A stretch of DNA of 64,000 bases. Source: Imbricaverruca yamaguchii. Its lineage: Eukaryota > Arthropoda > Thecostraca > Neoverrucidae. Below the pieces are notes generated by a model that searched no databases, had not been told where the DNA came from, and saw only the letters and a program-made list of their open reading frames with translations. The DNA lies in assembly GCA_034440575.1 (NCBI GenBank), contig JAOTOL010001074.1:147501-211500 (forward strand), read 5' to 3'. Within the stretch, counting starts at the first letter, position 1. Every line of letters starts with the position of its first letter. Shown piece after piece: positions 57,232 to 64,000 of the stretch. The position numbers and the translations under genes are program-made.

Positions 57232-57313
57232 CCCCCCCGTCAGCTGCTGGACACCGTCGCCGTCGCGATGCCATTATCGTGAGATAACACGTGACTCCCC
57301 CCCCCCCCGTCAG
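57232..57313 (+). repeat. Duplicated 3' splice junction before GGA exon c
   Basis: CCCCCGTCAGCTGCTGGACA occurs at about 57,234-57,255 and again at 57,306-57,325, where it forms the real acceptor and exon start. The unit is about 71 bp. A partial third copy of the intervening sequence (GCCGTCGCGATGTCATCAGT) lies at about 57,008, upstream of the SINE. Confidence 0.8.
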
Positions 57314-57556
57314 CTGCTGGACACGTGCGCACGCTCCGGCGGCGCCAGCTTCCAGGCGGAAGTCGGCAAGTTCCGCTTCCTGAACGAGCTGATCAAGCTG
57401 CTGTCGCCGCGCTACCTGGGTCAGCGGACCTCGGCTCGAGTGAAGCAGCGCGTGGCCGACCTGCTGCGCGACTGGGCTGCCCGTCTGCCGCACGTCGGCA
57501 AGGTCAAGGAGGCCTACCAGCTGCTGGAGAAGCAAGGCCTGCTGCCGCCGCCCGGG
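57314..57556 (+). CDS. GGA adaptor, VHS-domain exon c
   Basis: Encodes 81 codons in phase 0 between CCCCGTCAG and CCCGGG|GTGAGT. LLDTCARSGGASFQAEVGKF, then RFLNELIKLLSPRYLGQRTS and AYQLLEKQGLLPPPG, match the conserved C-terminal half of the GGA VHS domain (KFRFLNELIKVLSPKYLG in vertebrates). The exon is GC-rich compared with its surroundings. The VHS domain is complete across exons a to c, apart from its first helix. Confidence 0.95.
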
Positions 57557-57682
57557 GTGAGTTAATCAGTTATTAGGGCTTCATTAGGACGCCCGGGGTG
57601 AGATGCTGCCTCACGGAAACTGGTGGACGGGAGGTGGTTCGGATTTGAAGTGTATCGCGGGATGCAATGTTGGAATGAAACA

Positions 57683-58350
57683 AAGACGAAGAGGGGGAAA
57701 CGAAGAGTTGACGTGGTCGTTTCCCGTGAATGTTGGTAAGGAGATGGATGAGTGAAGTATGAGAGAGAATAAAAATGAGATGGTGAATTCGAAAGTATAA
57801 ATCCCGTATAGGCCGAAGAGCACATGTAATAACCACAGGGGAAGTTTCACGTGAATTAGTGCCCACATTATCATGTGATCTCCGCGAAGGCAATTCCACA
57901 TGGGGGCCATAGGAGGCGTAGTTCACGCCACAAGTAAGGGGATGAACAGTCTAGGGGTAAGCTGCCCGTCTCACAATCGAAAGATTGTGGGCTGGAGTCT
58001 TACCTGTCGCTACTCTTCGTCCGCGACCAATCGGTGTGAAAGATTGGCGACGCTACATGATTCAACGGTCGACGTGTCGTACAACCAATAATCACCACCA
58101 AGGGGAGGGGAACGAAGAGCTGACATGGGCGATTCCCATGAATGCTCATTGGGAGATGGATGAGTGAGGTATGAAGGAGAAGGAAAATGAAATGGGAGTT
58201 CGAAAGTGTAAACGCCATATAGGCGGAAGAGCACATGTAATAACCGCAGGGGAAGTTTCCCATGAATTATGTGCCCACATTATCCTGCGGTCTCCGCAAA
58301 GCACTTGCACATCGGAGGCCTTAGGTGGCGTAGCTCATGCCACAAGTAAC
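57683..58350 (+). repeat. Duplicated 250-bp block with a SINE between the copies
   Basis: 57,683-57,942 and 58,100-58,350 are about 80% alike by eye and in the same order (GGAGATGGATGAGTGA, then GAAGAGCACATGTAATAACC, AGGGGAAGTTTC, GCCCACATTATC, CACAAGTAA). A family A SINE at 57,943-58,099 separates them. Confidence 0.8.
57943..58099 (+). mobile_element. tRNA-derived SINE, family A
   Basis: GATGAACAGTCTAGGGGTAA head, core GTGTGAAAGATTGGCGACGC, and a CCAATAATCACCACC tail. Flanked by AAGGGGA (57,936 and 58,100), consistent with a short target duplication. Confidence 0.85.
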
Positions 58351-59107
58351 AAACTGTAGAAGTACTAGCAACTACACGCCTGCACCGCGGAGGAAGTTGT
58401 TACTACACGGCAGTATTTGCTTGCGTTGGGCATGTGTTTTCAGTGTGCGGTTCAATGCATGAGTGACCTGATCTTCCGTTTGGCGTTAGTGACGTAGTGC
58501 CTAAGTTACATTCGTCGTCGGTATGGCCCCCGATACTATATCTCTCCTCAGACAACGGAAATATATGACCTGCCAGGATTTTGAGAGGCGTTGATTTGAC
58601 AGCAGAATTAAAGCACGAACGTTTGACTGCTTGACGTGAGAAGTTTATTTATCACCAATCCACTAATGTGGACCACTTATGATTTTCTACTAATTATATG
58701 AAGACGTTAGGCCGGTTTTTATTTTTACTTGGCAATTTCCTGGGGAGGATAATGTTGTTCACGTCATGAATCCAGCAACAGCCCATTTGTCTGACCAAGC
58801 TTAGTGCACACAGTAACCTGCGTACACAGTGAGCAGGCCAGGCTGCTACTTGTAGCAGGCCAGGCTGCTACTTGTAGAACTCCGATTGCTTCTGTCTTAC
58901 CCATTTTCTTTCATCGAGGTGAATAGGATATCGGGCCATTTATTCCACCTTTGCTTACTCTTGATTCAAGCTTGTGCCATTTGTTTCCACGTGCGATCGC
59001 TTCCCAGGCTGGCACGGTTGGCAGGCTCTGCCTTCCATGTTGGCACGATATGCGGGTTATACCTTTCGGGCTGACATGGCTGGCAGATTATGCCTTTTGG
59101 GTTGACG
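58351..59107. other. GGA intron 3, no exon recognised
   Basis: Contains a 21-bp direct repeat (GCAGGCCAGGCTGCTACTTG) at 58,835-58,878 and a loose repeat of GGCTGGCACGG/GGCTGACATGGCTGGCAG at 59,008-59,105. Confidence 0.5.
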
Positions 59108-59590
59108 CAGTGTTAAGATAACGGTTGTTCGGTGGGTGTGAGATGCCGAAACTAGTACAATAGGATGTGGACATTTGTCATAGACACATGCCAATTAAAA
59201 TATCGTTCCATTTGTTGAAGTTAAAAGTTGAGCGAATAGCGCACTTATAAGTGCATGTGTTTCCTTTTGTCCGTGGAGCACCTAATATGGGATGCTCATA
59301 CTAAAGATATTGATGGCAATGCCGTGGTAGCAGCAGATGGTGTTGTTTAGCAGACCACATCAAATATAGCCTCTGTATCCGAAATTGTATCAACAGATGC
59401 TTGTTTATCACAATTTGTAATGGTGAACATAAACATGATACTTATGCACGAAATACTCTTAGAAACTACCCATGAAGACTTCATATGCGCTCATCGACAA
59501 GTTCGATGTCGATGCATCCTTGGGAAGGATCTCTATTCTATACTCAGAAAGTGGTATACTCCACCATATTTCGAGGATAATCTATCACTA
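59108..59590 (+). mobile_element. hAT-like MITE, copy 7
   Basis: 483 bp from CAGTGTTAAGATAACGG to GGATAATCTATCACTA, flanked by GGTTGACG and GGTTGACA (seven of eight identical). Confidence 0.88.
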
Positions 59591-59824
59591 GGTTGACATG
59601 GCTGGCAGGCTGGCAGACACGCACTGTCCATAAAAGCCACTGCACGTGCAGGGCATGTATTGTGAAATAAATAAATAAAGTTCACCTGTGTGATGGCTGT
59701 ATCATGCACCAAGCCCCAAATGACCCGAGCTACCACCGCCCTGGGGCGGGTGCAGTGGCTAGTTTGCCTCCGGCCCTGCCCCGCGGGGGCTCATCTGACC
59801 GCACCTTGTGTGTGTCTGCTGTAG

Positions 59825-59908
59825 ATAACCGGTCGCATGACCGGTGGCGCCGCACAGCGGGCGCGGGTCGAACTGGTCGGCCGTGGTCAGGACGTCGATG
59901 GCATTGCG
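59825..59908 (+). CDS. Candidate exon, unrecognised, at the start of the 44-bp array
   Basis: TGTCTGCTGTAG precedes 28 codons in phase 0 (ITGRMTGGAAQRARVELVGR, then GQDVDGIA), ending GCATTGCG|GTGGGT. The donor opens the 44-bp minisatellite, as other donors here do. It lies within the largest GGA intron but is not part of the GGA family. It could belong to a nested gene, a lineage-specific GGA insert or chance. I do not recognise the peptide. Confidence 0.35.
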
Positions 59909-62480
59909 GTGGGTGTGGTGTTCGTGCTGGACCGCTCTGGCTGGCTATGGTGGGTGTGGTGGTGTTTGTGCTGGTCCACCTCGGCTGGCTATGGTGGGTG
60001 TGGTGGTGTTTGTGCTGGTCCACCTCGGCTGGCTATGGTGGGTGTGGTGGTGTTCGTGCTGGTCCACCTCGGCTGGCTATGGTGGGTGTGGTGGTGTTTG
60101 TGCTGGTCCACCTCGGCTGGCTATGGTGGGTGTGGTGGTGTTCGTGCTGGTCCACCTCGGCTGGCTATGGTGGGTGTGGTGGTGTTCGTGCTGGTCCACC
60201 TCGGCTGGCTATGGTGGGTGTGGTGGTGTTCGTGCTGGTCCACCTCGGCTGGCTATGGTGGGTGTGGTGGTGTTCGTGCTGGTCCACCTCGGCTGGCTAT
60301 GGTGGGTGTGGTGGTGTTCGTGCTGGTCCACCTCGGCTGGCTATGGTGGGTGTGGTGGTGTTTGTGTCTGGTCCACCTCGGCTGGCTATGGTGGGTGTGG
60401 TGGTGTTTGTGCTGGTCCACCTCTGGCTGGCTATGGTGGGTGTGGTGGTGTTCGTGCTGGTCCACCTCTGGCTGGCTATGGTGGGTGTAGTGGTGTTTCG
60501 TGCTGGTCCACTCTGGCTGGCTATGGTGGGTGTGGTGGTGTTCGTGCTGGTCCACCTCGGCTGGCTATGGTGGGTGTGGTGGTGTTCGTGCTGGTCCACC
60601 TCGGCTGGCTATGGTGGGTGTGGTGGTGTTCGTGCTGGTCCACTCTGGCTGGCTATGGTGGGTGTGGTGGTGTTCGTGCTGGTCCACCTCGGCTGGCTAT
60701 GGTGGGTTTGGTGGTGTTTGTGCTGGTCCACCTCGGCTGGCTATGGTGGGTGTGGTGGTGTTTGTGCTGGTCCACTCTGGCTGGCTATGGTGGGTGTAGT
60801 GGTGTTTGTGCTGGTCCACCTTGGCTGGCTATGGTGGGTGTGGTGTTCGTAGTGTTCGTGCTGGTCCACTCTGGCTGGCTATGGTGGATGTAGTGGTGTT
60901 TGTGCTGGTCCACCTTGGCTGGCTATGGTGGGTGTGGTGGTGTTTGTGCTGGTCCACCTCGGCTGGCTATGGTGGGTGTGGTGGTGTTCGTGCTGGTCCA
61001 CCTTGGCTGGCTATGGTGGGTGTAGTGGTGTTTGTGCTGGTCCACCTTGGCTGGCTATGGTGGGTGTGGTGGTGTTCGTGCTGGTCCACTCTGGCTGGCT
61101 ATGGTGGGTGTAGTGGTGTTTGTGCTGGTCCACCTTGGCTGGCTATGGTGGGTGTGGTGGTGTTCGTGCTGGTCCACCTCGGCTGGCTATGGTGGGTGTG
61201 GTGGTGTTCGTGCTGGTCCACCTCGGCTGGCTATGGTGGGTGTGGTGGTGTTTGTGCTGGTCCACCTGGCTGGCTATGGTGGGTGTGGTGGTGTTCGTGC
61301 TGGACCGCTCTGGCTGGCTATGTGGCTATGGTGGGTGTGGTGGTGTTTGTGCTGGTCCACCTCGGCTGGCTATGGTGGGTGTAGTGGTGTTGTGCTGGCC
61401 TCTGGCTGGCTATGGTGGGTGTGGTGGTGTTCGTGCTGGACCGCTCTGGCTGGCTATGGTGGGTGTGGTGGTGTTTGTGCTGGTCCACCTCGGCTGGCTA
61501 TGGTGGGTGTGGTGGTGTTCGTGCTGGTCCACTCTGGCTGGCTATGGTGGGTGTGGTGGTGTTCGTGTTGGTCCACCTCGGCTGGCTATGGTGGGTGTGG
61601 TGGTGTTTGTGCTGGTCCACCTCGGCTGGCTATGGTGGGTGTGGTGGTGTTTGTGCTGGTCCACCTCGGCTGGCTATGGTGGGTGTGGTGGTGTTTGTGC
61701 TGGTCCACCTCGGCTGGCTATGGTGGGTGTGGTGGTGTTTGTGCTGGTCCACCTCGGCTGGCTATGGTGGGTGTGGTGGTGTTTGTGCTGGTCCACTCTG
61801 GCTGGCTATGGTGGGTGTGGTGGTGTTTGTGCTGGTCCACCTCGGCTGGCTATGGTGGGTGTGGTGGTGTTTGTGCTGGTCCACCTCGGCTGGCTATGGT
61901 GGGTGTGGTGGTGTTTGTGCTGGACCACTCTGGCTGGCTATGGTGGGTGTGGTGGTGTTTGTGCTGGTCCACCTCGGCTGGCCATGGTGGGTGTGGTGGT
62001 GTTTGTGTCGGGTCCTGTGTGCTGGACCACTCTGGCTGGCTATGGTGGGTCTGGTGGTGCTTGTGTCGGGTCCTGTGTGCTGGACCACTCCAGCTGGCTA
62101 TGGTGGGTGTGGTGATGTTTGTGCTGGGCCACTCTGGCTGGCTATGGTGGGTGTGGTGGTGTTTGTGCTGGTCCACCTCGGCTGGCTATGGTGGGTGTGG
62201 TGATGTTTGTGTCGGGTCCTGTGTGCTGGACCACTCTGGCTGGCTATGGTGGGTCTGGTGGTGTTTGTGTCGGGTCCTGTGTGCTGGACCACCTCGGCTG
62301 GCTATGGTGGGTGTGGTGGTGTTTGCGTCTGGTCCTGTGTGCTGGATCACTCTGGCTGGCTATTGTGGATGTGGTGGTGTTTGTGTCGGGTCCTGTGTGC
62401 TGGTCCACCTTGGCTGGCTATGGTGGGTGTGGTGGTGTTTGTGTCTGGTCCTGTGTGCTGGATCGCTCCGGCCGGCTGGC
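59909..62480. repeat. 44-bp minisatellite in GGA intron 3
   Basis: About 58 units of CTGGCTATGGTGGGTGTGGT followed by GGTGTTTGTGCTGGTCCACCTCGG. The 3' part (from 61,985) alternates with a longer form containing GTGTCGGGTCCTGTGTGCTG. Units carry GTGGGT, resembling a donor. Because 44 is not a multiple of three and the unit lacks stops, all forward frames stay open (up to 488 codons). These Trp/Cys/Gly-rich frames are repeat translation, not protein genes. Confidence 0.95.
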
Positions 62481-62779
62481 TATGGGCTGTGTTGCTGAAA
62501 AGCTGCAGTGGTGTTGCAGTGACGTATGGTGACGTGCAAGCTTGGGATGGTTATGCGGATTTTGCGAACGCAGGTTGTCGATCGCCTCCACCCCGGCACA
62601 CATTTCTTTCGTTTTGTTTATGGGTATTTACATCGGTAGATGCGGTGCCTTGTGCCTTTTCGCCACTGGGGCTCGCTTGGCAGGATCATCTTAATTTGCC
62701 GGCACTTCGAAGTCAAGGCGAGTGGTACTCAGTGAAGGGTACGCTATTTGACACCACCTCCTGAGATATTTTGGCCCAG

Positions 62780-62890
62780 CTGCTGTACGCTGGCATGAGG
62801 CAGTGGCGGTACGATCGGTTCGCTGCGGATCGCAAAGTGGATGTGTTGTGTGACGTGCCTCAGTCGTATCCCATCGCCACTGTTAAAGTG
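62780..62890 (+). CDS. Candidate exon, unrecognised, downstream of the 44-bp array
   Basis: TTTTGGCCCAG precedes 37 codons in phase 0 (LLYAGMRQWRYDRFAADRKV, then DVLCDVPQSYPIATVKV), ending AAAGTG|GTGTGT. It is phase-compatible with the candidate exon at 59,825-59,908 and with the GGA exons on both sides. The amino-acid composition looks like real protein, but it does not match the GGA VHS-GAT linker. It may belong to a nested gene or be lineage-specific. Confidence 0.4.
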
Positions 62891-63195
62891 GTGTGTATGT
62901 CATGATTTAGTGGCACGCACGTTCTGTACAAACAATGAGGAACATTAGGCCTGTTTTCCTATCTTGGTTGCATTGTTTGTTGGTCGATTGCTTTTTTATC
63001 GAAATATTTTCAAGGCGTGCTACCAATATCTACTACCACCGTCAGGTATCTGGTATCCAACCACTTGGTATATTTTACCTGTCGTACGCGGAGTTCTTTT
63101 GTCTTGTGCATGAGCTCGTTTTTGTAAAAGGTCCGCTGGAAGTGCCTTTAGCAACATTGTGATTTGTCGAAATCATAACGGCATTTCTGCTGCAG

Positions 63196-63357
63196 TCGGA
63201 CCCCAATCGGACTCCCACTCCGCCACCTGCCGGCCGGCTGCCGAACCCAATCTTCGACGACAGCCAGAAGGCGGCGCTGTTGAAGCGGCTCCTTCAAAGC
63301 ACGGATCCCGAGGATATACAGGCTGCCAACCGCCTCATCAAGACCATGGTGAAGCAG
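63196..63357 (+). CDS. GGA adaptor, hinge to start of GAT domain
   Basis: The acceptor TTTCTGCTGCAG is followed by 54 codons in phase 0; the donor is AAGCAG|GTGAGG. After a proline-rich link (SDPNRTPTPPPAGRLPNP) the peptide IFDDSQKAALLKRLLQSTDP, then EDIQAANRLIKTMVKQ, matches the N-terminal hook of the GGA GAT domain, which binds Arf-GTP at the trans-Golgi network. The rest of the GAT, hinge and gamma-ear exons lie beyond the window. Confidence 0.95.
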
Positions 63358-63413
63358 GTGAGGGAGTCCGACGTCGTCGTTCCGCTTCTGCTTGTTGCAA
63401 AAACTGTAACAAG

Positions 63414-63598
63414 GGGCGGGGATGGCCGAGTGGTTAAGGTGTCGGACTATGAATGCAAAAAGCCCCGGGTTTGACACTAGCACCGCCCAGGGCATTTTCC
63501 AATCCCACGGCCCACCGGCGAAACAGTGTGGGCGGTGCCATTAGCCGTGAATGTGCATGAAGTGCGTCGTGAACCACCCAATAACCAAACAAACAACA
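63414..63598 (+). mobile_element. tRNA-derived SINE, family C
   Basis: GGGGATGGCCGAGTGGTTAA head with Leu/Ser-like A box, B-box-like CGGGTTTGACAC, body CCCACCGGCGAAACAGTGTG, and a CAATAACCAAACAAAC tail. It sits 57 bp downstream of the GGA GAT exon. Confidence 0.85.
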
Positions 63599-64000
63599 AA
63601 CCCTGTAATGAGGATGTGGATCAGATGCAATTGGCAGGCGAACTGAGTGGCTATGTTATTGCGACCTGGCTCACTTCGGTCTGGTCTCGAGGCTATGGTC
63701 CGGCGGGATAAGCGGAGGATTTGGAAGAAATATATAACCTCCAACTCCGAGTTAGACGTTGTGAGATCTGTTTGACGACATAGTGTGCCACACGTGGTGA
63801 GAGTTTACAAAGAACAAGGATACTAAGAAATCAACAGCTGTTTATGAACATGCATTTATATTTTCGAAACAGACGTGGACATGCACCATATGCTCTCCAG
63901 GCCTCCTAATGTCATAATGGTGCATTAACATGGAGCTGCGGTTACATGTTACAACTGCATGGAGCTACATGAAACATGGAACAATTCGCTCAATGTACGC
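63599..64000. other. GGA intron, no exon recognised
   Basis: Window end. No exon or element was recognised. Confidence 0.5.

Noticed and set aside
59704..62532. Long forward open frames (up to 488 codons) rich in Trp, Cys and Gly
   Set aside because: They are translations of the 44-bp minisatellite. The same repeat stays open in all three forward frames and no start or domain is recognisable.

Overview
This is nuclear DNA of a multicellular animal, probably an invertebrate and perhaps a crustacean; the taxon is inferred only from gene content and mobile-element style. There are no operons or bacterial genes. Four recognisable host genes are present. (1) The C-terminal RNase (KEN) exons of the unfolded-protein-response sensor IRE1/ERN1 lie on + at 2,107-2,298 and 12,681-12,866, possibly followed by two unrecognised 3' exons at 13,769-14,870. 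(2) A nearly complete cytosolic thymidine kinase (TK1 type) lies on - in five exons between 32,928 and 18,820. (3) An apparently intronless ANKRD27/VARP gene (VPS9 domain, ankyrin repeats, two Cys-rich zinc motifs) lies on + at 37,887-40,457. (4) The VHS and start of the GAT domain of a GGA-type clathrin adaptor lie on + in four exons, 54,645-63,357, continuing past the window.

The striking feature is tandem repetition. About a third of the window is minisatellite, and almost all of it sits inside introns of these genes. Several arrays are built from splice junctions: their units contain the end (or start) of the adjacent exon plus the splice site. The clearest is a 110-bp array in TK intron 1 (29,300-32,815). 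Each unit is 77 bp of TK exon 1, the GTGAGA donor and 33 bp of intron, and the unit boundary coincides with a short homology between the exon and a tRNA-like SINE. The TK exon 4 donor is repeated in 46-bp units next to the exon, which pass into about 79 units of 35 bp that have lost exactly the 11 bp carrying the donor. The IRE1 KEN exon has an acceptor-containing array upstream and a 9.4-kb donor-containing array downstream, so the RNase active site is split by a minisatellite intron.

Layout: 1-2,106 arrays plus a hAT-like MITE inserted in a SINE; 2,107-14,870 IRE1 and its arrays; 14,871-18,819 repeats and SINEs; 18,820-32,928 TK; 32,963-37,886 SINEs, a MITE and an old degenerate GGGGCC-rich repeat; 37,887-40,945 ANKRD27; 40,946-54,644 mainly transposon remains (hAT-like MITEs, a TTAA-flanked piggyBac-like element, a broken LINE with a MITE inside it, a long-TIR element) and AT-rich DNA with no recognisable gene; 54,645-63,357 GGA with SINEs and a 44-bp array in its introns.

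Mobile elements form a linked system. Three tRNA-headed SINE groups are present, two of which share a central core, and most end in an AACCAACC-type tail that also ends the LINEs. A GGGCGC...GCGCCC hairpin marks LINE 3' ends. Seven copies of one hAT-like MITE are present, five with recognisable 8-bp target duplications. All splice sites, protein matches and family names come from reading the sequence and recalled family knowledge; none was checked by a search. Base dropouts in some arrays could be assembly or read errors.
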